NCBI RefSeq assembly: GCF_041245805.1 | Contig: NZ_CP162490.1 | Location: 2,643,001-2,707,000, forward strand | Length of the DNA: 64,000 nt | Direction of reading: 5' to 3' | DNA from: Xanthomonas sp. DAR 34887 | GTDB taxonomy: Bacteria > Pseudomonadota > Gammaproteobacteria > Xanthomonadales > Xanthomonadaceae | Part shown: piece after piece, positions 34,417-43,162 of the stretch | How positions within the stretch are numbered: the first letter of the stretch is position 1 | How the letters are laid out: the number at the start of each line of letters is the position of its first letter | Notes under the pieces: model-generated | What the model was told of the DNA's origin: nothing | Databases searched by the model: none | The model's input: only the letters and a program-made list of their open reading frames with translations | Translations under genes and position numbers: made by a program

Positions 34417-35601
34417 ATGGCACAGGTAATCAACACCAACGTAATGTCGCTGAACGCTCAGCGTAACCTCAACAGCACCAGCTCGAGCATGGCCACGACG
34501 ATTCAGCGTCTGTCCTCGGGCCTGCGCATCAACAGCGCGAAGGACGACGCCGCCGGTCTGGCGATCTCCGAGCGCTTCACCACCCAGATCCGCGGCCTGG
34601 ACGTCGCTTCGCGCAACGCCAACGACGGCATCTCGCTGGCGCAGACCGCCGAAGGCGCGATGGTCGAAATCGGCAACAACCTGCAGCGTATCCGCGAGCT
34701 GTCGGTGCAGTCGGCCAACGCCACCAACTCCACCACCGACCGCGAAGCGCTGAACTCGGAAGTCAAGCAGCTGACCTCGGAAATCGACCGCGTCGCCAAC
34801 CAGACCAGCTTCAACGGCACCAAGCTGCTGGACGGCTCGTTCTCCGGCGCGCTGTTCCAGGTCGGCGCCGACGCCGGCCAGACCATCGGCATCAACAGCA
34901 TCGTCGACGCCAACGTCAACTCGCTGGGCAAGGCCGGCTTCGCCGCCACCCAGACCGGTTCGGCCGCCCTGGCCTCCGGCACCGCGACCGCCAGCGGCAG
35001 CTTCTCCGGCATGTCGGTCAATGGCGTCAGCATCTCGTCGGTCGCCGTCGCTGTCGGCGACGCCGGTGCCGACGTGTCCAAGAAGATCGCCGCCGCGATC
35101 AACGACAAGCTGGACCAGACCGGCGTCTACGCCTCGGTCGACAGCACCACCGGCGCGCTGAAGCTGGAATCGCTGAAGGCCGGCAAGGACTTCTCGTTCA
35201 CCGCGGGCTCGGGCAGCGGCGCCACCGGCATCACCTTCAGCAACGCCGGCATCGCCACCTCGGCCGCAGTCACCGCCGGCACGACCAACACCCTGAGCGA
35301 CCTGGACATCTCCACCTTCTCCGGTGCGCAGAAGGCCCTGGAAATCGTCGACAAGGCGCTGACCTCGGTCAACTCCTCGCGCGCCGACATGGGTGCGGTG
35401 CAGAACCGCTTCACCTCCACCATCGCCAACCTGAGCTCCACCTCGGAGAACCTGTCGGCCTCGCGTAGCCGCATCCGCGATACCGACTACGCCAAGGAAA
35501 CCGCCGAACTGACCCGCACGCAGATCCTGCAGCAGGCCGGTACCGCGATGCTGGCGCAGGCCAAGTCGGTCCCGCAGAACGTGCTGAGCCTGCTGCAGTA
35601 A
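34417..35601 (+). CDS. fliC: Flagellin FliC
   Basis: 394-residue filament subunit. ATG 34417 follows a strong ribosome site and gives the canonical MAQVINTNVMSLNAQRNL start; a longer frame from 34300 is not used. The flg22 epitope region spans residues 30-51 (QRLSSGLRINSAKDDAAGLA...) with Asp at positions 43 and 44. The D0/D1 helices are conserved at both ends (C-terminus SVPQNVLSLLQ). The short central domain (about 170-290) is rich in Ser, Thr and Ala, the likely site of O-glycans added by the island products downstream. Only one flagellin gene is present here. Confidence 0.98.
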   Translation: MAQVINTNVMSLNAQRNLNSTSSSMATTIQRLSSGLRINSAKDDAAGLAISERFTTQIRGLDVASRNANDGISLAQTAEGAMVEIGNNLQRIRELSVQSANATNSTTDREALNSEVKQLTSEIDRVANQTSFNGTKLLDGSFSGALFQVGADAGQTIGINSIVDANVNSLGKAGFAATQTGSAALASGTATASGSFSGMSVNGVSISSVAVAVGDAGADVSKKIAAAINDKLDQTGVYASVDSTTGALKLESLKAGKDFSFTAGSGSGATGITFSNAGIATSAAVTAGTTNTLSDLDISTFSGAQKALEIVDKALTSVNSSRADMGAVQNRFTSTIANLSSTSENLSASRSRIRDTDYAKETAELTRTQILQQAGTAMLAQAKSVPQNVLSLLQ

Positions 35602-35628
35602 CAGCCCGCTCGACACCGGCACGACCCG

Positions 35629-35659
35629 AAAGCCCCTCCGCGAGGAGGGGCTTTTTTTT
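35629..35659 (+). terminator. Strong intrinsic terminator of fliC
   Basis: AGCCCCTCC (35631-35639), loop GCGA, GGAGGGGCT (35644-35652), followed by a run of eight T. It isolates the flagellin transcript from fliD. Confidence 0.92.
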
Positions 35660-35675
35660 CTGCCCGGCCGCCCGC

Positions 35676-35693
35676 CGGCACAGGACTTGCATC
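35676..35693 (+). promoter_or_regulatory. Sigma-54 promoter of fliD
   Basis: CGGCAC-AGGAC-TTGCATC with GG at 35677 and GC at 35689. It lies directly after the fliC terminator and about 110 nt before fliD. Confidence 0.8.
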
Positions 35694-35803
35694 CTGGTGG
35701 GGGCAATCCCGACACGCGCTGGCGGCCTCAAGAACCGCCCCGCGCCGCCGATACCCCTATCTACCGCTGGCCTTCGTGCCCGCCACCGTAAGGAAGCCCA
35801 CCC

Positions 35804-37138
35804 ATGGCTACTTCATCGTTGTCTGCCGTCGGCTCCGGCATGGACGTCACCGCCGTCGTCAAATCCTTGGTCGCCGCCCAGCGCGCACCGCAGGAAAACC
35901 GGATCAACGCCGACGGCACCGCGTCCAGCGCGCAACTTTCGGCGTTGAGCACGATCAAGGGCGCGCTGTCCAACCTGCAGACGGCGATGAACGCCATCGC
36001 CAAGAGCGCCGACAAGAGCGCGGTCAAGGCCACCGTCGCCGACGGCGCGGGCTATACCGCCAGCGTCACCGAGAGCGCGACTGCCGGCAACTACAGCGTG
36101 GAAGTGGTGAAGCTGGCCGAACGGCAGAAGCTGACCTCGGCCGCCTATGCCGACGATGCGGTGGTCGGCGACGGCACCTTGACCGTCGCCTATGGCGACA
36201 AGACGCTGAACGTCACCATTGCCGAAAACAGCAAGCTCAGCGACGTCGCCGCGGCGATCAACAAGGCTGCCGGCGGCAGCGGCGTGACCGCCAGCGTGGT
36301 CAGCGCCGACGACGGCGACCACCTGGTGCTCAACGCGGTCGATTCCGGCACCAAGGGCGCATTGACCATCACCAGTTCCGGCGGCAACGGCGGGCTCAGC
36401 GCGCTGACCTACAGCAGCGGCAGCAGCGGCGGCCTGACCCAGACCGTGGCCGCGGCCGATGCGGTGGTGCGCGTGGACGGCTTCGAACGCACCTCCAGCA
36501 GCAATGCGATCGCCGACCTCGTGCCCGGCGTCACCTTGAACCTGACCAAAGCCGCGGAAGGCACCAAGTACAGCCTGAGCATCGCCAACGACAGCACCAG
36601 CCTGAAGGCGAACCTCACCGCGTTCGTGACCGCCTACAACACCGCCAACACCTTGCTGAAGTCCTCCAGCGCCTACGACGCCACCAACAAGAAGGCGTCG
36701 GCGTTGACCGGCGATTCGATGGTGCGCGGGCTGCAGCAATCGCTGCGCAAGCAGGTCAGCGACAACGTCGTCGACCTCAAGGCGATGGGCGTGACCATCG
36801 ACAAGGACGGCGTGATGAGCTTCGACAGCGCCAAGTTCGACAGCGCCATCGCCAGCGACCCGGCCTCGGCCACCGCGATGTTCGGCACCGACGGCGCCTT
36901 CACCTCGGGCATGAGCACGTTGCTGTCCAGCAACCTGGACACCACCAGCGGCACCCTCACCCAGCGCACGGCCTCGCTCAACAAGCACATCAGCGACCTG
37001 ACCGACCAGCTCAGCGACCTGGACAAGCGGATGGAGACGCTGACCACCCAGTACACCGCCAGGTTCACCGCGATGGACACCATCGTCGCGCAGATGCAGA
37101 CGATCAGCGACAGCCTCACCAAGCAGTTCTCGTCGTAA
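35804..37138 (+). CDS. fliD: Flagellar filament cap protein FliD (HAP2)
   Basis: 444-residue capping protein that guides flagellin polymerisation. The N-terminal FliD_N region (SAVGSGMDVTAVVKSLVAAQRAPQ) and the C-terminal FliD_C coiled coil (SLNKHISDLTDQLSDLDKRMETLTTQYTARFTAMDTIV) are both clear. It is expressed from its own sigma-54 promoter, so it would be made before flagellin, as expected of a cap. Confidence 0.97.
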   Translation: MATSSLSAVGSGMDVTAVVKSLVAAQRAPQENRINADGTASSAQLSALSTIKGALSNLQTAMNAIAKSADKSAVKATVADGAGYTASVTESATAGNYSVEVVKLAERQKLTSAAYADDAVVGDGTLTVAYGDKTLNVTIAENSKLSDVAAAINKAAGGSGVTASVVSADDGDHLVLNAVDSGTKGALTITSSGGNGGLSALTYSSGSSGGLTQTVAAADAVVRVDGFERTSSSNAIADLVPGVTLNLTKAAEGTKYSLSIANDSTSLKANLTAFVTAYNTANTLLKSSSAYDATNKKASALTGDSMVRGLQQSLRKQVSDNVVDLKAMGVTIDKDGVMSFDSAKFDSAIASDPASATAMFGTDGAFTSGMSTLLSSNLDTTSGTLTQRTASLNKHISDLTDQLSDLDKRMETLTTQYTARFTAMDTIVAQMQTISDSLTKQFSS

Positions 37139-37171
37139 CGATGGCACCGGAATGAAAAAGGTTCTCGGTGC

Positions 37172-37199
37172 TCAAGTCCGAGCGGGCAGCGGCCGATAT
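37172..37199 (+). promoter_or_regulatory. Sigma-28-like promoter of fliS
   Basis: TCAAGTCC (37172-37179) and GCCGATAT (37192-37199), with 16 nt between TCAA and GCCG, one more than in the TAAA-type sites. It shares this form with the element before cheV. Start expected near 37206, about 100 nt before fliS. Confidence 0.5.
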
Positions 37200-37305
37200 C
37201 TTTAGCATCGACAGTCATCCGGACTGGCAGCACGTACCGTCGCCGCGGCGCCTTCGCCGTCAGGCAAGGCAACGCCGCACCAGGCCACCCGAGGGAGTTT
37301 TTTCC

Positions 37306-37725
37306 ATGTACGGTTCCAGCCGCCAGTACGCCGAGCAATACCGCAAGATGAGCGTGTCCACCAGCATCACCGATGCCGACCCGCACAAGCTGGTGGCGCT
37401 GCTGTTCGCCGGCGCGTGCCAGCGCATCCGCCAGGCCCAGGCCTGCCTGGCGCAGGGCGACCAGGCGCGCAAGGGCAAGGCGATCGGCGAGGCCTGCGCC
37501 ATCGTCGGCCACCTCAACGGCTCGCTGGACCACGAGGCTGGCGGCGAAATCGCCAACAACCTCTCGGCGCTGTACGACTACGTGATGCATCGGCTCACCG
37601 AGGCCAACCTGCACAACGACGAGAGCGCGCTGGTCGAATCGCTGGAACTGCTCAGCGAGATCGATGCGGCGTGGAACGCCATCCCCGTGCAGCAGCGCGA
37701 ACTCGCCGCGGTCGCCGCCGTATGA
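37306..37725 (+). CDS. fliS: Flagellin export chaperone FliS
   Basis: 139-residue cytoplasmic chaperone of FliC. ATG 37306 follows GAGGGAG and gives MYGSSRQYAEQYRKMSVSTSI. The family motif DPHKLVALLFAGACQRIRQAQACL and C-terminal YDYVMHRLTEANLHNDESALVE are present. It overlaps the next gene by ATGA, giving a translationally coupled fliS-fliT-PilZ set. Confidence 0.96.
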   Translation: MYGSSRQYAEQYRKMSVSTSITDADPHKLVALLFAGACQRIRQAQACLAQGDQARKGKAIGEACAIVGHLNGSLDHEAGGEIANNLSALYDYVMHRLTEANLHNDESALVESLELLSEIDAAWNAIPVQQRELAAVAAV

Positions 37726-38024
37726 TCGCCATCAGCATCGAAGCACTGCATGCCGAACTGCACCAGCTGCAACAGGTGCTGCAAGGCGACGACCACGCGC
37801 TGGCCGGGCGCATGGTCGCCGAGCACGACCAGCACCTGCGCGAATACCTGCAGCAGGCCGGCAACGACGTCTCGCGCGAGGGCATCGGCTCGCTGCTGCA
37901 ACTGCAGCAGGCGGTGATCGCGCAGATGCTGCAGGCGCGCGACGAAGCCGGCGACTGGCTGCGTGCCAATCGCCTCTCCAACAATGCCGCGCGCGCCTAT
38001 TCCCAGGCCGGATCGCTGAGATGA
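37722..38024 (+). CDS. Small helical protein, FliT-like
   Basis: 100 residues, predicted all-helical with heptad-like Leu/Gln spacing (ALHAELHQLQQVLQGDDHAL; GIGSLLQLQQAVIAQMLQARD). Position directly after fliS, size and composition match FliT, the chaperone of FliD, but sequence similarity in that family is low, so the name is an inference from place. It overlaps both neighbours by 4 nt. Confidence 0.6.
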   Translation: MIAISIEALHAELHQLQQVLQGDDHALAGRMVAEHDQHLREYLQQAGNDVSREGIGSLLQLQQAVIAQMLQARDEAGDWLRANRLSNNAARAYSQAGSLR

Positions 38025-38599
38025 ACAGCGCGTCCGACGGCGGCGTACACCACCCTGCCGAAGCCGAGCTGTTCCACGACACCCTGAGCTGCGAACTGGC
38101 ATTGCCGGCAGACTTCAAGCTCGGCAACGGTATCGGCCGCTTCGGCGCCGCCGAAGCCCTGCTGCGCGGCCTGGCCCAGGTCGAAGACCTGCGCAGCGAA
38201 GACGGCAGCGAAGAGCGCAGCGACCAGCCCCTGCAGCTGCAGCGCATGGACGCCAAGCTCGACCTGATGCTGGTGCTGCTCGGCCGCCTGGCCCGGCAGC
38301 ACGAGGAAGGTCTGCCGCTGCGACCCGTGCGTTGGTCGCGCCGAGGCCTGAGACTGGAATTGGGATCGCGCTCGGGCGCGCTGCCGGGCGCGGCCGGCCT
38401 GTTGCGCCTGCAGCCGTCGGACTGGCTGCCCGACCACCTCGAACTGCCGGTCCAGGTCCTGGCCGAAGCCGCCGCTGGCGGCGGTTTCTATCTCTGGCTA
38501 CGATTCGAGACACAGCCGCCTGGCCTGGAAGAGGCCCTGGAACGGCACCTGTTCCGCCTGCACCGGCGGCAGATCGCCGACAGCCGGCGCGCACGCTGA
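38021..38599 (+). CDS. PilZ-like protein, atypical
   Basis: 192 residues, soluble. A helical first half (AEALLRGLAQVEDLRSED; DAKLDLMLVLLGRLARQHEEG) precedes a beta-rich second half (PVRWSRRGLRLELGSRSG...GLLRLQPSDWLPDHLELPVQVLAEA...FYLWLRFETQPP). In layout it resembles the PilZ-domain proteins that sit after fliT in xanthomonads. The arginine pair and the D/NxSxxG motif that bind c-di-GMP are not in canonical form, so ligand binding is doubtful. Coupled by ATGA overlap to the FliT-like gene. Confidence 0.55.
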   Translation: MNSASDGGVHHPAEAELFHDTLSCELALPADFKLGNGIGRFGAAEALLRGLAQVEDLRSEDGSEERSDQPLQLQRMDAKLDLMLVLLGRLARQHEEGLPLRPVRWSRRGLRLELGSRSGALPGAAGLLRLQPSDWLPDHLELPVQVLAEAAAGGGFYLWLRFETQPPGLEEALERHLFRLHRRQIADSRRAR

Positions 38600-38693
38600 G
38601 CCGCCCACCACGTTCCCGCCGCGCCGCGACGAGGTTGGCGGCGGCGGCGCGCTCGGCTAAGGTGCGGTACTAGAGTAGAGAGATCTCCCCACC

Positions 38694-39326
38694 GTGCGAG
38701 TCATCATCGTCGACGATCACACCCTGGTTCGCGCCGGCCTGAGCCGGTTATTGCAGACGTTTGCGGACATCGACGTGATCGCCGAGGCCAGCAACGCGCA
38801 GGAAGCGGTGGACCTGGCCAGCCTGCACCGCCCCGATCTGGTGCTGATGGACCTGTCGCTGCCCGGGCGCAGCGGCCTGGACGCGCTGACCGACGTGCTG
38901 CAGACCTCGCCCAAGACTCGCGTGGTGATGATGTCGATGCACGACGATCCGGTGCACGTGCGCGATGCGCTGGACCGCGGCGCCACCGGCTTCGTGGTCA
39001 AGGATGCGGCGCCGTTGGAACTGGAACTGGCGTTGCGCGCGGCCAGCCTCAACCAGGTGTTCCTGAGTCCGCAGATCTCTTCCAAGATGATCGCGCCGAT
39101 GCTCGGCCGCGAACGCCCGGTCGGCGTCGCCGCGCTGTCGCCGCGGCAGCGCGAGATCCTGCGCCAGATCGGCCGTGGCCAGAGCAACAAGGAAATCGCC
39201 TCGGACCTGGGGATCAGCGTCAAGACCGTGGAGACCCACCGCGCGCGTATGATGGAATCGCTGGGTTGCCGGCGCGCCAACGATCTCGTATTGCTGGCCG
39301 CACGCCATCAGAACGAGCTGACCTGA
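38694..39326 (+). CDS. LuxR/NarL-type response regulator
   Basis: 210 residues, GTG start. A receiver domain with VDDHT, acceptor D53 (LVLMDLSLPGRSG) and K104-type lysine (FVVKDAAP) is followed by a LuxR HTH (LSPRQREILRQIGRGQSNKEIASDLGISVKTVETHRARMM, about 147-187). In related genomes the gene at this place, just upstream of rpoN2, is often called vsrD (from memory). A HisKA_3 kinase such as that at 15462 is a plausible partner but is far away. Confidence 0.92.
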   Translation: MRVIIVDDHTLVRAGLSRLLQTFADIDVIAEASNAQEAVDLASLHRPDLVLMDLSLPGRSGLDALTDVLQTSPKTRVVMMSMHDDPVHVRDALDRGATGFVVKDAAPLELELALRAASLNQVFLSPQISSKMIAPMLGRERPVGVAALSPRQREILRQIGRGQSNKEIASDLGISVKTVETHRARMMESLGCRRANDLVLLAARHQNELT

Positions 39327-39460
39327 GTCCAGCCGGAAACGGGTTCCCGGCGCGCCGTGCTGGCATGCGGCTTGCCTTAACCGCTCAGCTGCCGACGTGA
39401 AACCGTCGAGGCCCGCCAGCGTTGCCTCTGCCGCGCCGAACGACCGGCGCCCCTTACAGT

Positions 39461-39483
39461 CATGTAAGGATTTTCCTTACATG
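39461..39483. promoter_or_regulatory. Perfect 23-nt palindrome upstream of rpoN2
   Basis: CATGTAAGGA and its exact complement flank a TTT spacer, in the 272-nt gap between the LuxR regulator and rpoN2. A TTGACT (39495-39500) lies 12 nt downstream. AT-rich and fully symmetric in a GC-rich region, it looks like an operator, or less likely a terminator of the regulator gene. Confidence 0.6.
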
Positions 39484-39598
39484 CCGTCGGGAATTTGACT
39501 ACCTCACTCAGGAACGCCCCGATTCTGTTACCGTCAGGTGGCAAGCACTATGCATTCCACGGGCGCCAGAGGGTTGGCGCCAAACCGAGGAAGTTCGC

Positions 39599-40996
39599 AT
39601 GAAGCCGACCGTCTCCGCCCAGCTAGGCCAGCAACTCCACCTGACCCCGCAATTGCTGCAGTCGATCCGGCTGCTGCAACTGGACGGGATGCAATTGGAA
39701 ATGGAAATCCGGCGCGCGCTGGAAACCAATCCCTTGCTGGAACTGGAAGAGCCGGAAGGCGTGCTCGAGCCTGTGGTCGATCACGACACCACGCTGGAAA
39801 CCGCCGCGTTCGACGAACTGCCAGAATCCTCGATGTGGGACATCCCCGCCGCCGGCTGGAGCGAGGGCGAAGACGACCGCATGCAGCGCATCGCCGCCGG
39901 CGAGTCCACCGATCCGCAGCTGCGCGTGCTGCAGCGCCTGGCGATGGAACTGGACGAGCGCGACCTGGAAGTGGCCGCGTTCTGGCTGGAGCACAGCGAC
40001 GATGCCGGCTATCTCGACGGCGCGCTGGACACGCTGACCCAGCTCGCCTGCGCCCGTTTCGACCGCTCCGCCGCGCAGGTGGAAGCGATCCGCCAGCGGC
40101 TGCTGCACGGCGATCCCGCCGGCCTGGCCGCCTGCGATCTGCGCGAATGCCTGAGCGTGCAGCTGGCCGCCCTGCCCGGCCGCGTCGCCGGCCGCCACCT
40201 GGCCGCGCGCATCCTTGCCGGCGATCTGAACCTGCTCGCCAGCCACGATTACCCGCTGCTGGCGCGCCAGCTCGACGCCGAAGCCGACGACGTGCGCGAA
40301 GCGGTGCGGCTGATCCTGTCGCTGCAGCCGCGCCCCGGCGACAGCCTGCTGCCGGAGAATCTGGGCCATGTGATTCCGGACGTGGTGGCCTGGCACAGCG
40401 ATGGCACCTGGCGGGTGGCGTTGAATCCGGCCACGACCCACCGCGTCACCGTCAATCCGATGCACGAACGCGCCCTGGCCGAGGCCGGCGAGGCGGCGGC
40501 GCCGTTGCGCGAAATGCTGCAGGAAGCGCGCTGGCTGACCCGTGGCCTGTCGATGCGCTACGAGACGCTGCTGCGCACCACCCGCGCCATCATCGAGCGC
40601 CAGGCCGCCTTCCTGGTCAAGGGCGAGGAAGCGATGGCGCCGCTGACCCTGAAGGAAGTGGCCGACGCGATCGGCATGCACGAGTCCACCGTGTCGCGCA
40701 TCACCACCGGCAAGTATCTGCAAACGCCGCGTGGTACCTTCGAGCTGAAGCATTTCTTCGCCGTACGCCTGGAAGGCGCCGCGGTTTCGGGACAGGCGGT
40801 GCGCGCCATGGTGCGGCGCCTGATCGAATCCGAGCCCTCGGGGCGGCCGCTGGCCGACGAGGCGATCGCCGGCCTGTTGTCGCGCCAGGGCGTGAACGTG
40901 GCCAGGCGCACGGTGGCCAAGTACCGCGAACAACTGGATATCGCCCCCGCCCGCGAACGCCGTCGCGCCAAACCGCTGCTGGCCCGCGCGGGCTAA
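39599..40996 (+). CDS. rpoN2: RNA polymerase sigma-54 factor, flagellar copy RpoN2
   Basis: 465 residues from ATG 39599 behind GAGGAAG. Region I is Gln/Leu-rich (MKPTVSAQLGQQLHLTPQLLQSIRLLQLDGMQLE). An acidic linker, the core-binding domain, an HTH (TLKEVADAIGMHESTVSRITTGKYLQTPRG) and the RpoN box ARRTVAKYREQL near the C-terminus follow. Xanthomonads carry two rpoN genes, and the copy in the flagellar cluster is the one linked to motility. Eight sigma-54 elements in this window are its likely targets. It is followed 7 nt later by a receiver gene and fleQ. Confidence 0.95.
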   Translation: MKPTVSAQLGQQLHLTPQLLQSIRLLQLDGMQLEMEIRRALETNPLLELEEPEGVLEPVVDHDTTLETAAFDELPESSMWDIPAAGWSEGEDDRMQRIAAGESTDPQLRVLQRLAMELDERDLEVAAFWLEHSDDAGYLDGALDTLTQLACARFDRSAAQVEAIRQRLLHGDPAGLAACDLRECLSVQLAALPGRVAGRHLAARILAGDLNLLASHDYPLLARQLDAEADDVREAVRLILSLQPRPGDSLLPENLGHVIPDVVAWHSDGTWRVALNPATTHRVTVNPMHERALAEAGEAAAPLREMLQEARWLTRGLSMRYETLLRTTRAIIERQAAFLVKGEEAMAPLTLKEVADAIGMHESTVSRITTGKYLQTPRGTFELKHFFAVRLEGAAVSGQAVRAMVRRLIESEPSGRPLADEAIAGLLSRQGVNVARRTVAKYREQLDIAPARERRRAKPLLARAG

Positions 40997-41003
40997 GGAA
41001 ACA

Positions 41004-41393
41004 ATGCACATGAACAAATTGTCCGTGCTTCTGGTCGACGACCACGAAGGTTTCATCAACGCCGCGATGCGCCACTTCCGCAAGCTCGACTGGATGGAAG
41101 TGATCGGCAGCGCCGCCAATGGCCTGGAGGCGATCGAACGCTCCGAGTCGCTGCGCCCGCAGGTGGTACTGATGGATCTGGCCATGCCCGAGATGGGCGG
41201 CCTGCAGGCCACGCGCCTGATCAAGACCCAGGACCAGGCCCCGTACATCGTGATCGCCAGCCATTTCGACGATGCCGAGCACCGCGAGCACGCCATGCGC
41301 GCCGGTGCCGACAACTTCGTCAGCAAGCTGTCCTACATCCAGGAAGTGATGCCGATCCTGGAGGGCTTACGCACAGAGGGAGTACCGGCATGA
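41004..41393 (+). CDS. Single-domain response regulator
   Basis: 129-residue receiver without an output domain: LLVDDHE, acceptor D58 in VVLMDLAMPEMGG, and a conserved lysine in NFVSKLSY. The start is the ATG at 41004 behind AAGGAA; the ATG at 41010 is an alternative. It overlaps fleQ by 4 nt and sits between rpoN2 and fleQ, so it may modulate the sigma-54 activator, but no contact is shown by sequence. Confidence 0.9.
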   Translation: MHMNKLSVLLVDDHEGFINAAMRHFRKLDWMEVIGSAANGLEAIERSESLRPQVVLMDLAMPEMGGLQATRLIKTQDQAPYIVIASHFDDAEHREHAMRAGADNFVSKLSYIQEVMPILEGLRTEGVPA

Positions 41394-42880
41394 GCGAGTC
41401 GCGCATCCTGGTGATCGATGACGACGCGGTCCGCGCCGAACGCACGGTGAGCCTGCTCGAATTCATGGACCTCAACCCGCGTTGGGTGACCGACGTGGCC
41501 GACGTCAATCCCGGCCGCCACCGGCAGAGCGAGTGGATGGCGATCCTGGTCGGCGGACTCGACGACCAGGCCCAGGCCGATGCGTTCTTCGGCTGGGTCG
41601 CGCGCAGTCCGCTGCCGCCGCCGGTGCTGCTGCTCAACGGCGAGGCGCAGGCGTTCGCGCAGCGCCACGGCCTGCACGAGGCCAATGTGTGGCAGCTGGA
41701 AGCGCCGCTGCGTCACGCGCAGCTGGAGACGCTGCTGCGCCGCGCCAGCCTCAAGCGCCTGGACGCCGAGCACCAGGCCGGCGCGGTGCAGGACAGCGGC
41801 CCGACCGGCAACAGCGCTGCCGTGGTGCGGCTGCGACGGCTGATCGACCAGGTCGCCGCGTTCGATACCACCGTGCTGGTCCTGGGCGAGTCCGGGACCG
41901 GCAAGGAAGTGGTCGCACGCGCGATCCACCAGCAGTCGCCCCGCCGCGACGGTCCGTTCGTGGCGATCAACTGCGGCGCGATTCCGCCGGATCTGCTGGA
42001 AAGCGAGCTGTTCGGCCATGAGAAAGGCTCCTTCACCGGCGCGCTGACCGCGCGCAAGGGCCGTTTCGAGATGGCCGAGGGCGGCACCCTGCTGCTGGAC
42101 GAGATCGGCGACATGAGCCTGCCGATGCAGGTCAAGCTGCTGCGCGTGCTGCAGGAACGCAGCTTCGAGCGGGTCGGCGGCAACGTCACCATCCGCTGCA
42201 ACGTGCGCGTGATCGCCGCCACCCACCGCAACCTGGAAGAGCGCATCGCCGGCAACCAGTTCCGCGAGGACCTGTTCTACCGGCTCAATGTGTTCCCGAT
42301 CGAGATGCCGTCGTTGCGCGAGCGCAGCGACGACCTGCCGGCCCTGGTCAACACCATCGCCGCGCAGCTGGCGCGTACCGGGCGCGGCGAAGTGCGCTTT
42401 TCCGAAGAAGCCCTGCAGGCCCTGCGCGGCTACGAATGGCCGGGCAACGTGCGCGAGCTGACCAACCTGGTCGAGCGCCTGGCGGTACTGCATCCCAGCG
42501 GCCTGGTGCGGGTGCAGGACCTGCCGGCGCGCTACCGCGGCGACTTCGCCTCCTCGATCGACGTGTCGGCGCCACCGGCGCCGATCACCGCATCGGATCC
42601 GCGCCGCGTGCCCAACGTGGTCGACTTGCACGTCGGCCCCAAGGCGTTCTCCGATCCGTCCGAAGCGGCCGCGCAGAACGCGGCGACGCTGCCGGAGAGC
42701 GGCCTGGACCTGCGCGGGCACATGGCCAACATCGAGTTGGCGTTGATCAACGAGGCGCTGGAGCGCACCCAGGGCGTGGTCGCGCATGCGGCCCAGCTGC
42801 TGGGCCTGCGTCGCACCACGCTGGTGGAGAAACTGCGCAAGTACGGCATCGACCGCGACCAGACCGAACTGGCCGGCTGA
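41390..42880 (+). CDS. fleQ: Sigma-54-dependent flagellar master activator FleQ
   Basis: 496-residue enhancer-binding protein. The N-terminal receiver-like FleQ domain (1-120) lacks a clear acceptor Asp (ILVGGLDD). The AAA+ module has Walker A GESGTGKE (166-173), the sigma-54 contact loop GSFTGA (213-218) and Walker B GGTLLLDE (231-238). A Fis-type HTH closes the protein (VVAHAAQLLGLRRTTLVEKLRKYGI). The GSFTGA variant of GAFTGA is typical of FleQ. In Pseudomonas, FleQ binds c-di-GMP partly through an LFRS motif before Walker A. That stretch here reads AVQDSGPTGNS, so the motif is absent. Confidence 0.95.
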   Translation: MSESRILVIDDDAVRAERTVSLLEFMDLNPRWVTDVADVNPGRHRQSEWMAILVGGLDDQAQADAFFGWVARSPLPPPVLLLNGEAQAFAQRHGLHEANVWQLEAPLRHAQLETLLRRASLKRLDAEHQAGAVQDSGPTGNSAAVVRLRRLIDQVAAFDTTVLVLGESGTGKEVVARAIHQQSPRRDGPFVAINCGAIPPDLLESELFGHEKGSFTGALTARKGRFEMAEGGTLLLDEIGDMSLPMQVKLLRVLQERSFERVGGNVTIRCNVRVIAATHRNLEERIAGNQFREDLFYRLNVFPIEMPSLRERSDDLPALVNTIAAQLARTGRGEVRFSEEALQALRGYEWPGNVRELTNLVERLAVLHPSGLVRVQDLPARYRGDFASSIDVSAPPAPITASDPRRVPNVVDLHVGPKAFSDPSEAAAQNAATLPESGLDLRGHMANIELALINEALERTQGVVAHAAQLLGLRRTTLVEKLRKYGIDRDQTELAG

Positions 42881-43077
42881 GCGCGCGTTCGCGACCCGCG
42901 TCGCCGCGCGCGTGCTGCGCTACGGAACGACCGCGGTTCGAAACTGAAGTACCCTCCCCTCTGCGCATCGCATGCTTTCCGGACACGCGTCCGGCCGGCT
43001 GCATGCGGCTGTGTCGCGAACGATGGGGATCGTCGCGTGCTTCCCGTAGGCGAACGCGGAAGCAATGGACACGTCTG

Positions 43078-43095
43078 TTGGCATGTGGCTTGCTT
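43078..43095 (+). promoter_or_regulatory. Sigma-54 promoter of the glycan island
   Basis: TTGGCAT-GTGGC-TTGC, GG at 43080 and GC at 43092, spacing 12 as in the flagellar sites. It lies 70 nt before the first island gene in the 282-nt gap after fleQ. Confidence 0.75.
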
Positions 43096-43162
43096 TCAGA
43101 ACAGGAACCCCGTCGCCACGATCCGCGCCGCGGATTCTCCACACGCACCCACGCAGGCCACC

